Assembly (NCBI RefSeq): GCF_901933205.1
Contig: NC_044600.1
Location: 8,222,501-8,286,500, forward strand
Length of the DNA: 64,000 bases
Source of the DNA: Camarhynchus parvulus
Taxonomy: Eukaryota; Chordata; Aves; Passeriformes; Thraupidae
Reading direction: 5' to 3'
Position numbers and translations under genes: made by a program. Under the pieces are notes generated by a model, which made no database searches, had not been told where the DNA came from, and saw nothing but the letters and a program-made list of their open reading frames with translations. Shown in pieces: positions 49,401 through 61,672 of this stretch (the first letter of the stretch is position 1; each line of letters opens with the position of its first letter).

Positions 49401-52400
49401 TTCTGCATTTCTTTACTTTTCACTTGGGGGATGCCTTTGGAGAGCAAGTATTGCACAGGCACAAGTTCTCAGGTGCAGTCTGAGAGAGCCAGGATAAGCT
49501 TTAATATGCAATTATCTTCCTTTTTTTTCTTACCCTAAAGTAAATAAATATATCCACACCCATGGACCTTTTGCAAGTGTCAAACAGATGTAATAGTTTC
49601 CTTTAATTTTCAAACACTGCATTACAGCAAAGGGGGCCCATTATTTCTAGTGACAAATATGCTGCAAACAGGCAGTGACACCACTTATAATACCTAGACA
49701 TGAAAATATCTGCCATCACTGCTGCTGAGGGGAGAAGTTATATTAGTAAACTTTTAATGTTATGCTGTGAAGGATATCTCATTTAGAATTGTTAGTTCCT
49801 CCCTGGTGATATTTCCCATAATTTCTCATTGGAAATTTCACACTCTTCTCTGAAGTGGATCTAGCTCCTCTTAGGAGCACTTTAGGGGCTTCCCAAAGCT
49901 GCTCAGTCCACTTTTAGCTGGCCAGATGAGTTGCAGTATTACTCTAGATTGGCTCCATTGTCAATCAGGAACAGACACATTACTGCCAAGTGTGGGCAAA
50001 ATCCACAGCATGTCACTGCAGAACAGAAGAAAATGCTATGCCTAAAACCTCAACAAATTCTATTGGGAACACCTGCTTCAGTTCTTCAGGATACATGAGT
50101 AGCCAGCCTGGGGCAAACACAATAAAGTATCCAAAACCAAAACTTGTGTCTGTGTATGCATTATGCAGCACCTCACTGCACTGGGACCCTTTAAACTCAT
50201 ATCCATTTTGCTTTTGTAAATGGGTAGGGATGTCCTTAAATTACCTCTCTTGACCAATTTTAATTTCTCCAATGAAACCCTTATGGACTTAGAGATGATT
50301 TTACATGAGAGAAAAAAAAATCAGGAAAAATTTGGAACAGGCTTTGAAACAGAAAACATCCACTCCTTTTAAATGAAGCACTGAAAAATGAGAAAAGAAC
50401 TTAAATGAAACAGCATTGTCTTTGCAACATAAAACATGTTCTAATGTTCCAGCCCTGGTCATGTCTCCAAAGGTGTTAGCTCATTTCACTTGAATTAGCT
50501 CCACGTGGAGAAGACCCAAACAAATAAACAAAAAAAAAACCCCCAACCCACCAAACCAAACCAGCCTAGGTCCAACCAGAATTGTAAAATAAGCTGAAAA
50601 AAAATCGCTTACTCATTTTGCCATATTGTTATGTATAAAAGCTGCTCAGACATGCCTTAGACCTTTCTCTGTCTACCATGCCCACATCAGCTGCTGGCAA
50701 GCAGAGTTCTTGCAGTAACAGGGTGTGGGATGCTTCCCCATCCCAGGATTTCTGCAGCCTGCGCTCTGCCATGAAATCACTGACAAGTGCTTTTATTCCC
50801 TTGGGTGAAGAGCCTGAACAAAGCTTAGCACCTCTCATGCCAACCCCCCAGCTGGATTTCAGTGATGCACAGGCTCTGGCAGAACAACAGCAGGGGCCAG
50901 ATGGAAATCCCTCACACCTTATGTGCATAGGAAGGCTGCCACTGAGGACACCAGCACAGGACCTGACAGGGCTTGGTCTCTCACAACAGACTTCCCATCA
51001 TAGCACTGAGAGTGACAGTGAAGAATTCCTCTATTCCAGGCTGCTCTTGATCCATAAACTCTTGTGATCCTGGTCCTTGCTGACTTCTGGGACAATGAAT
51101 CAGATGACAAGAGAGAGATCAATGGTGCTTTGCACTGATTTAAGATATCTTCCATATCTTCCTCTCTCCCTCAAGCAGAGCAGAATTAGCCTTTTGTTAC
51201 AGAAGCCAAAGCTATCATTTACTTAAATAAAATGAAGAGCACTCTACATCAAACATGAGCCCTCTAAATGGAGAGGGTCTCCTTCAATACAAGGTACTGC
51301 AGGCACCAGCAGATGATCTCTGTCAAACAAACCCTTGGCATATGAGCTTTTGAAAAGCATGAGGCTATTTAAAAACACAGGCTTCTAGTGAAATTGTAAA
51401 AATTATAATAAAAATATCCAAGTTTGCTTATTTTCACACAAATGGATTTACAAAGAAGAGATTTTCCAGCAGTTCATTTAATGAACTGCACTATAAAATG
51501 GTGTCTTCAAAGCCCTGGCTGGAGAGGGAAGTGGTTTAATTTTTGAGCCCCCAGATGAGCTCTCCAGCTCCATTTGCAAAAGCACAAAATTTAGATTACA
51601 AGAAGACTGAGATTTTTAGCCTACCAGGAGATATAAGCATATGCTCAAGCATCCAGCAATGGGCTTCAGCACAACCTTTGCCAAACTGAGCCCTAAAATT
51701 TCAAGTTTTACTGACTCTGTCATTTACAGATTGCCCAATGTGTCACACACCACCACCAGCACTCAGCTCCTCATCCTCCTTAGCTCTTGTCTGTGCTCCC
51801 TCTAAACTCACACAAAGATATGGTTCCCAGGTAACTTGAGGGTGAAGGAAAAAAACAAAAGGATTTGTTTGACAATTGGTGATAATCAGAACTAGCATTC
51901 CAAGCTGGTTTTATCAGAACAGAACAAGAGGACTTGACCTGAGCTTTTGCTGGCACTAACTCACAGACTGAGTGATGCAACAACAGATGTCCCCACAGAG
52001 CTACGAAATGATCAGTGTTTCCATCACCCCGAGCAATGATGGGTATTTCTTTTTCCTCTGGAGGAAACAGCATGGCAAACCAGCACCCAGATGGTTAAAA
52101 AGAAGCTGGACTAAAGAAAGTAAGTTTCAGAAATTCCTGGAGTAGGCAGATAAATTTAGCAATTATAATTCAAACAGCCATTGATTTCAGCAGGATGAAT
52201 TCCTTGGTTGCTGCCATCACATTTTCCTCATCATTTTTGCTGCCCTTGAAAAGCCTAATTTTGCCATGTGTGCAATGGCCAGGGCAACAGTGAAAAGTGG
52301 TTTGGTGCTGTGACCTCAGATGGTGCATTGGCAGTGGCAGGAAGGCAGAACAGATATTTCTCAGAATTATTTTTGACCGTGTTCCTAAAGCAGGATGATT

Positions 52401-55400
52401 TCTTTGGCTTCAGAGGTAGCAAAGGAAAACTATTTATTAAATTGACTGCTGCTATTTCATCTATTTAACGTTGCTGGTATAATGTCTCTACCCATTTTGT
52501 GACTTGAGTTTTTATTTATGCTTGTAAATCTGTGCTTAACATTTTGCATTATTATAGAAATAAGCTTCTTTTAAATGTTCTGCTATTTTTTATTTATTTT
52601 TATTTGAACATGAAAATCCTCACTGGCTTAGTTTCCAAGTGAACACATCAACCCCCAACCTCTTTTTGCTTTTGAAATAATGGTTTTATTGTCCGTGGCA
52701 TTTTGCAAGACGTTTTTCTCTTACTAATAGCCTGGTTTTTGGTGGGTTACTTGTAATGCACCACCTCAAACTGCCTTACTGGTCAACTGGGAGGATGAAT
52801 TCAGCAATTATGGGATTTGTCATTAGTGTCCTGAGGCACTTCTGAGCCACCTCTCTAATTATATACCAATGTCACTGGGGCTCTGTCCGGTTCATGCAGA
52901 AAATCCCACACAGCACCTGAACTCCTGTTCTTGCTGGAGCCCTGCCCAGCCGGACTTCCCCTCGCCAGCCCTGCTCACATAACTCAGCACACAGCTCTGA
53001 CATGCTCTGCTCTGGAACACACATGGAGCCATCAGAACAGCACAGCCTGGCCCAACAGAATAACTGGGTTAAACTGGATTGGAGTTCTTCTCCAGCCAAG
53101 GAAAGCAAATGCAGAATGACTGACTGCTCTGGCTTTGAGACATGGTCCTGCTCTGGGTAAAACCAAGGACAGAGTTTGTTTAAATACCCTTAGGATCAGA
53201 TCAAGCCCATCACAGTTTGTCAGGAAGGGGTCAGCGCCTTATTCCCAAGAAAGCAGGATGATAACATATGAGTTCTTGAAAAAACACGACATCCAAAGCT
53301 GTTCTTTTTCTTCTTTTCAGCAACTTCTGAATCAAACATGAGCTTTTTCAGTTTTCCCTTAAACTCTAGCAACACACTATATCCTGCAGACTCTCTCTCT
53401 GAGGAAATAATTTTTCTACAGCCTTAGCTCCCTTCTCCCTCCAGCTCTTTGAATAGCAAACCACAGTTACTGTCTATATAAGATATACTTTTTCTAGCTG
53501 TTGAAAGCTGCAGCTCACTGTTTCTCTTTCTTAGGACTACTTATTTAGCAGCTCTCTTCCGCCTACAGATTTCTTCTTTAAGATTATTCATATTTTTCTC
53601 TAGGGGGAATGATTTTAGAGGAGCTGTTTTTTGACAGGAGAACAAATGTTTAAGACCTGAACTCATTACTTTTACATTTCTGGCAAGAATAAGAATTCAT
53701 AATCATATTTTGAAAAGTAAAAATTAAATCTGACTTCCAAAAAGTAGAAAAGATGTTAGAAAATAAGAAAAAGCCAGGAAGGATGCTTCTCTCCTTATTC
53801 ATTTAACTACAGTGAATCTCAATGTTTTTGAGGTAAATTTTGGCAGCAGCAAAACTCAATATCCCAGAATCCCTAATTTGCAAACCAGTGACACACAATG
53901 TGGACTAACTGGAATTATGGAGTGCCATCAGTCACCATGCTAAGAATTCATTTACATTATACTAACATGACTTTAAATTGAGCAACCCCTGATTGTGCAC
54001 ACAATATTAATGCAGTGCTATTAATAACTCTTATAAGATTTGGGCCAGCCTAATTCTAAGATCATCGTAGCAAACCAGAGCATATTGAACAACCCCAGAG
54101 TACATTTGTTAAAGAACCTGAGTGAATTAATACTTGGTGTTCCATTGATTTTTCCCACAGATGTCTAAATCAGTAATGTTTATTGCCAAACACCATGTGG
54201 CTGACACACCCCAGCACTGAGTAAAATACCAGTCAGTCCTTTAAATTCAAGCAACTTAGTCTGCCCAGTTTTAAATCACTTTGAGGAGAGAAGCTAAATA
54301 AATACAAACAACCTTTGCTGAGCAGGGAAGCACTTTCCCGTCAGGTATCCCTCTGGAGATGCTACAGTGAACACATAAAAGTGCTCAGCAGTGGAAGTAC
54401 CCAATATTTTCACATTAGAACCAGTAAGCTTTTCCACAACAGTATTCATCACATTTTCAGAACGAGCAGATCTAGTTCAGGGCTTCCACTACTACAAAAA
54501 CATACTGCAATGTAGCAATCAACCAGTCACCTCTTCCTCCACCAACATCTTTTCAGCTGTAAAAACTTTTAGAACTTGCCTGACTTACTCTGGGAAGCTT
54601 TTTTACTCACTAGAAATCTGCTACAAGATATCCTGGACTCAGTACTTCTTCATTTTATTACAGCGGTGGTGAGAAAGCCATTGAAAGCCTCTTCATATCA
54701 GCAGCTGTGTCAGTCTGTGTAGTTTTTATCTCCCCAGACAACTGCCACCACTAGAAAAAGAGGCTCAGGAAAGATGACATTCATTCTTTAAAGCTGACAG
54801 CTGTAAAACAAGGTTCTTAGGACTGCAAAGACACCTCAAAGATTACACCAGTAATCAAGTCAGTTGAGTGTTTCTTTTTAATTCTCAGCTGTCTAGGGGC
54901 TTTTTCCTTTCCCAGGACTGCATCTCACAGCTGCCTGCTAGAGATTAGGTGCCACTCACAATTAAAACTGCAGGAAAACTATAAAGATCATGTTTCTTTT
55001 GACACCTCTCTTTCGCTCTCTGAGCTTGTAATTGAAAGCCCATTTAGTAAGTTACAAGTACCTAGACAGTGATCTCAGCTTATCAAAAACTCCACATCGC
55101 TGGAGTTCAGGGTAAGATGAAAGCCTGCAAGTGAGAAGGATCCTTCTCTATTGTACTTTACAAAATGTTCCCTCTGCAAGGGTATGGAAAGGGTACAGCT
55201 CTGAGCTTGCTCTTGCTACTGAGATACACATTTATGACTGCGCCAGTTGTGCCATTTCTCTTCTTCCCCAGATTTTAAGTGCCATCCAATCTCTCCCAAA
55301 TCTCCACTGCAGCAGTTCCCACTTCAGCGAGCTCATGGGAAAGTACAATCCATGTGAAAGTGAAAAGACTCTGTGAGGCTCAGATCCTCAAAATGCAACT

Positions 55401-58400
55401 GCAGAGCTGGAGGGAGCCCCAAGGAGGGAAAGAAAAGAAGCAAGGAGAAAGCAGACACCTGTCTGGACCTGTGCAAGCCAAGGGGAACTTTTCCTATCAA
55501 CTTCCTAAAGAGCAGGCTCTGGCAGGGAAGATGAAGGACAGAGTTGTGAAACTGGCTTGAAAATTTCCTACTTGCACTATTTTCCTAATTGCACTGTTTT
55601 CAACTACATTTTATTAGTCACCCTTGGATGACACATCTGTGTCTATTTTGTTTTGTGATTCTCTTGGGATGACCTAATCGTGTAAAAAATAGGGAGGCTG
55701 TTCATGTCTAATCAGATGGCTGTGTGATTAACTCATTCACAAGCATTTTAAAGGCAATTTTATAAATGCATGTAAAGGCCTTTGTCTCCAAACTTGAAAA
55801 AGTCTATTTCAGTGTGTGTACACAGTCAGGCTGAGTCACTCCCTTTCTGCTAGTCAGCGAAAAGACATCCTATTATAGGACACTGAACTCTTATCTATTT
55901 GCTGGTTACATTTATAGTTCAGAAAGACACTGATTTTTTTTTCCTTGCCTGCTGCACAGATTTAACGCCTGGGGACAAACGAGCTAGGTGACACCAGTGT
56001 CAGGCCTGTCCAGAAAATATTTTTAAAAACAAGGCTTTTAAACTCAACTTCCTCCAGTGTAGAAGAGGCAGCATCACACAGTAATACCAAGAACTGGGGA
56101 GGCCTTGTTCCAAAGCCTAGGAGCTCAAGAAGAACAGATGTAGAGCTCAGTTGTGCTTTATATCAAAAAATTCTGTGTCTCTCCTAGAAAGTGGAGAGGG
56201 CAGCAGCTCCTCTGCCTGTGTCTCCATGTGTGTGCTGTCCCCTGCACGTGACATCCCAGTCCTGTGAGAGGTTCTCAGGACACTGCAAGCACTGGAACAG
56301 CTATTTTGCACCACAGCAGTTCTCACAGATCCCAACTTATTGTGGGACTGCTAAATATTGAGAATATCAGTTTAACACAGAAATGCCCTCTTTAAAAAGA
56401 GTAGTAATATAATTCTCCCTCAGAAGGAAAACCTAATATTCCAACAGCCTTACACTAAGTTTCCCCCTGAGCTTTACAACGTGGCTGAGACAGTGGGTGA
56501 AGAGCAGCACACAGACTCCAACAGGAAGGCTAAAGAATCTCAGTAAAAAATATGTTTGCTTTTTGAGCAGAAAGAAAGTACTTCCTCAGTCAATAGGTCT
56601 GAGCAGAGTAAAACAAATTTAGGATATAATTCTGCATCAGGTTGTAATTAACTTTTTTGTAAGAATAAGACAAAACCTACAGTCAGTAAGTAGTTCAATA
56701 ACAAAACTTGACACTTAGCAGATTTAATTAAAGTATAGATTTCCCAAATCCATTTCCTGTGATTATTGCTGTTATTCTTTAGAAGCTGATTAGGCAAAAG
56801 CAGATGTCACCACTGTGCAAATCTACATACACATGCACAAATACCATAATTAGGAGATTACTTAGTTCTCACTAAAAGTTGCTTATAAAGGAGCAGAAAC
56901 TAAGTCTTGCTCCAAATATTTTTCAACATTTCAACACAAACCAAATGAACTTAATAGCAGAATTAATCTGTAGTTCTCTACCACTGGGATTATCTATAGC
57001 AAAAACATTCAAAAAGGCCTTGACTTGGAACCTTTTTGGGTGCAGGGGGAAGGTTGCCCTCAGTGCACTGAGGTGTGTGAACAGTGATCAGCACGAGCAC
57101 TGCTCTCTCTGCTCCAGCTCCTTCCTACTCTCAGTGACTGCCCAGAGCTATCACAGAGCTCAGGCAGCTCTGCCTGGTGACAGAGTGACAGTGTCACTCA
57201 CTTCTGCATGGTGAAATACAACATAAGGGGCTTTCTTGAGGCCCTGCAGCCCCAGAGCCCATTTTAGCTGGGTGGGGAGATGTGGGACCTGACCTCTCAC
57301 CCTGTTGAGCTGCTCTGCTTTATGACATTTTCATACATTATTAAATTGCTCTAAATAAAAAATAGTTTGCAGGGAAGATGCTATTGTGTTCCATGCAAAC
57401 TACCTTATAAAAGGATTTTTAAAAAGCACCTGTGCAAATCTGAAGACTCTCTGGTTTCCACTGACAAAACAGGGATATTCATACTCCTACAACAACTGTA
57501 TTTGCATTGAATATCTCATCCCTCTCAGCTTGTTTCTCCTGTAACAGTCTGTAATTCTTTTGTCCACTTCAAAAGTCCTGTGTTGCCTTTCATTGCCATT
57601 AGCTAAAACCTGCTGAGCAGTGTAGTAGTGTTGACTTCTGATACACGAGCTGAATCAGCTCCTGGATGTCTACAGCTATTTTCTTTTTTAATTCAATTTC
57701 TCATTTTGCCTCATGCTGTTATTGTTATTCCCCTGAACAATGGAGGCAGGACTCTGTAACAATGCACAATAGGTATGGTGCAATAATAAACAGTCCTTTC
57801 TACACATCCCAGCTTCATTCAAATGAAAAGTACCTACTTAAGAAAAGACAAAACACAAAAGTGATTATTACCTGACTTGAAATCAGAAAAAAAAGATGAG
57901 AGAAAAAAAAAATTGCTCACATGGGATTCAACTAATATTTCAAAGGTAAGAATGCAGGAAAGACTGATGCCATATAAAATTCTACTGCTTCTAAATGAAG
58001 CCTTAGACATTTAAATTAAATGATGCATTTGCACACAGGAAATATCTAAGATTAATAATATGATGAAGACATCAGCTCTTGCCACAGCAGTGGAAAAAAG
58101 TTTTGAAATACAAACCACTGAATTGATATTTAACTATTTTGAAACCTACTTCAGCTAAAAAAGCTGAGGAAGTATAACTGCACAGCAAATACCAGACTGG
58201 AGTTTACAGGCAGCTCTGACCCAGGGTAATGATCAGCATTTCCCAGGAAGGGAGGGGGGACCATCCCATCCCGTGCTGCTGCCTGGGCTCCTTCCTGCCC
58301 CGGGGGTGTTTGTGGAGCAGGAGAGGTGATGCCAGTGCTGGAGCAGAGCCAGGGTCAGGATGCAGCTGTGAGCAGCAGCCGCAGAAGGAGTGCTTTTGAA

Positions 58401-61110
58401 AAACCAGATAATCCTGCTCAGGATTAACAACTACTGTGGAGCTGTGGAATTTGTTCAACTATATAAATACAAGGCTGTCTGCCCTCAATACAATTTTAAA
58501 CATTTTTTGGCTTTTGGCCCTTTTCCACTTCAAGGCTATTTTTAAGCTGATTTATCTTCCTTTTAATGAAGATAAGCCCCACTTCCTCATCACAAAAATT
58601 TTCTTTATGTGGCCAGCAGGAATGCTCCACATACTTTCTTAGAACTCCAGAAACATCCCAGACACTTGTGGGATTTGGTAATTTCACACTGGCAAAGATA
58701 CCAGCGTCCCCAAGTTTGCCCTTCTCTGGGACCCCCAAGTCTTTAAAGGAGGGATCTCTGGCTCCAGACAGCAGCACCATGGGTGAGAGCAGTGGCCCCT
58801 CAGACAGGCTGTTTTCTGTCCTCACCACAGGTCAGGTGATGGGATGAAAAATTTTATATAGACAGCAAGAAAGCAAAGGTTTAAATCTGTTTTCTGTCCA
58901 GTCCTACATCACCTGGAAGAAACAGAGCTGTCTGTGCCCCAGAGCACAGCCCACCTCTGCCTGGCCAGCTGGATCCAAGCGTGTGTCCACGGAGGAAAGC
59001 CCCAAATAATGAGAACAAACAGCACCTGTGAGAGGCTGGATGTTCACCTGCACTGTGAAGGTTTGTCATTTGGTCAAATTACACAGGTATTTTCAGCAAT
59101 TCCAAAGAACACATTCCTGAAATCTCTGTTAACCTTCCTCTCCAAGCTATCAAGTTTTTGTTTACAAAGCCCTAGTTAGACAGAATGTTTGATTTTGCAT
59201 TGGTCTCAGATACATATGAGTTGATTGAATTTAAATTAATTTTTGAAGGCATAGTCCCCCAGAATGGGAAATTTGAGTTCAATAGTTGTATTTTACCCAA
59301 ATTCAAATTAAACCAAAGTTTTATAGTGGAGGATATACGACCACCATGATAAAGCAAGAGTATGAGCTCTACTTATAAAACGGAAAGTGTACTATCACAT
59401 TCTAGCACCATGTGGTTGGTGAAAGTGAGGACCCACAAAGCCTAAGACAAATATGCTACAGCTGGAAAGATACAGTAACAAAAGTGTAAGATTTCATGTT
59501 CAGTCACATATGGAGAAAACCAGTCCACAACTCATTCTAGGCCTGTTGTGGGGGAATGGGAGCCTATTAATCACTGACAGGTCATGCTAGACAGTCCTTG
59601 TCCTGTCAAATGAGCCAGGATATACTTTTGCTCCCAAGGCTGAGAGCTGAGGAAATGAGCCATGTACTGTAAAAATGGTTCTTTTGCCCTAACAGGTCAT
59701 AAACAAGTTTAAAAAATTTAAAGTGGATTTGTCCTGGTTTGCAAATGCCAAATGTAGACTTCAACTTGGACAGCTATGAATGTATGATATGTCATCTTCA
59801 CTATCAGTGCAAATGTGTTGATGGCATTGATTTTACACCAACAGTCTGTACCACATTTGTGGAGACCAGAAAAAAACTCGAGAAACCCAAACGACAGAAC
59901 ATGAGAGAAAATTATGAAGAGATTGTCGTTTCCATTAACAAAATGTGAATCTGGGCTGCAGGAGTCACATAGTTCTGGGCTTCAGCAGACACAAAGAAAT
60001 AGTTCTGAGTTGGGTAGGTCACACTTTGAACTGTTACCTGACAGCACAAGCAATATTCCATTTGCAGTTTTGAGATAAAGGCAGATAATAAGTGATATAA
60101 GTCTTTATTCATGTGAATGTGAGCTGAGCTGGTGCTCTGTGAGTAGAAATAGGGCTCTAGATCAGGCAGCTGCAGTATTTCTGAACAGTGTTTTTATCTT
60201 AAACTTTCAAGGGCTGAAAGTATTCACCAGCTATAGTGTTCCCAGTGATGCTGCAATATATGGAAATAATACATCTCTGTGGCTTGGAGGGGTTTCAAAA
60301 TGAAATTTCTAAACACTTCTATGTGTTCAAAGTTCTGTCTGAATAAATCACATCAACGTGTTCTGCAACAGTCCTGCCACTACTCACAAAGATGCACAAG
60401 AGTAACTTCTGCTCTCTGTGAAAGCAGAAATGCTGATTACAGTGGACTCTAATTTAGATCAGCTTTCCAAAAAATCTACCCAAGAGGTTCAATTTATCTA
60501 CAGGACTCAGTCCTCAGGCATGTTTTCCAACATCAACCACATATAGCCCTGGAGTTTTTTGATTGAGAGTAAATTCATAAACTTACTGGTTAGATAATTA
60601 CTGGTTCATCTATAAGTAGTGATTAGATTTGTAAATGTAACTTGCAGCATCTAAATCTACCAATTTACAATGGGTAAATGATTTGAAAAACAAGCTGACT
60701 ATTAGTGCCACAAACCACTGAGCTGATTGGCACATCCTGAAAGCATTTTGCATAATGCTAATTCTTTGAAAGCAGTCCTTCCTACAAGAAGCTACCACTT
60801 GGCACAGTGCTAAACCTTCTGCTTTGCCTTGGGCTGTTAGCTGACTAAATGATCATTAATTCTATGGAAATAACAAATACCTCTGAGATTAGCACTTTAA
60901 TGTTGAAGGGAATCTATTTTGGTGCAAGGAATACAGTGAAATATGATGCCAGTTTTATGCAGTGCATTAATATTTCTAATTATCTTTAACACAAAAACTC
61001 AGTAATATCTATTCAGTCTACAATATCTTTACTCAAGCATCTGCTGTGGCTAAGGCAGTCTCCAGACTCAGGTTGTTTGTTTTCACAATCTGCCACAGAT
61101 CCGCTTGCCC
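49401..61110 (-). other. IL1RAPL2: Giant IL1RAPL2 intron, fourth section
   Basis: No recognisable exon or RNA gene. It contains an A/C-rich low-complexity stretch around 50516-50565 and a Cys-containing open frame at 59703-59948 (plus strand) behind an acceptor-like sequence. The other open frames, for example 50678-51067 on the plus strand, look like chance. Confidence 0.75.
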
Positions 61111-61672
61111 TGTCTTAGGTTACAATGTGAGATGTAACCAAAAGTATGGATTCTATTACCATGCTCACAAGCTGTTAAAACAGGTGGGGCAGGGCTCTTT
61201 ATCTTCTCCATGGGTCAGCCCTGATAACTCACTCCAGGGGGCCATGGTCACTGATGGAGCACCAAGGTCTCACAGCATGACTCACAGAATTACAGATTCC
61301 CATTTCAGATGCCCCCCTTCTGAGGGGGAACCAAGAGGAACCAAGCATTCCTACCTGTGTATAAGCTGAGTTTTGGAACACCATGGGCAGCACCTACCAC
61401 TGGATTCCCAGAGGACAAGAGCTAAAGAACCACCACTGGAGAAGGATCAGATCTACAGGATCACCACTCTGACAGAACCACATCCATCACTTCAACAGGA
61501 CTGCAGCTACCATTTAATCAGACTGCTACCACCACCCTGACCCACAGGGTGTCAGGGAGTATTCTGACTCTGTCAGTTTAAGCCAGTTGTGTCATTGCCT
61601 TTATTTTAATTTTCCTATTAAATTGTAGTTCTGACTTGGAATCTCCCACTGGCTTGCTTTCAAACTAGTACA
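61111..61672 (+). mobile_element. Solo LTR of an avian endogenous retrovirus (ERVL-like), about 560 bp
   Basis: The segment begins TGTCTTAGGTTACAATG and ends CAAACTAGTACA, so it has TG...CA ends with short imperfect terminal inverted repeats. Inside, a TATA-like TATAAG lies at 61360-61365 and a polyadenylation signal ATTAAA at 61617-61622, followed by GTAGTTCTGACTTGGAATCT, as in a U3-R-U5 arrangement in plus orientation. Blocks such as AAAAGTATGGATTCTATTACC look familiar from passerine genomes. No gag, pol or env remnant flanks it, so it is a solo LTR from recombination between two LTRs. I could not confirm a target-site duplication: flanks are TGCCC and CCCTA. Confidence 0.65.

Noticed and set aside
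50678..51067. 129-codon plus-strand open frame
   Set aside because: No recognisable motif, and frames of this length are expected by chance in 64 kb. It may reflect local base composition.
59730..61672. A longer ERV from TGTCCTGGTTTG (59730) to the LTR end at 61672
   Set aside because: The flanking bases do not match as a target-site duplication, and nothing retroviral is visible between 59750 and 61100. The shorter LTR starting at 61111 fits better.
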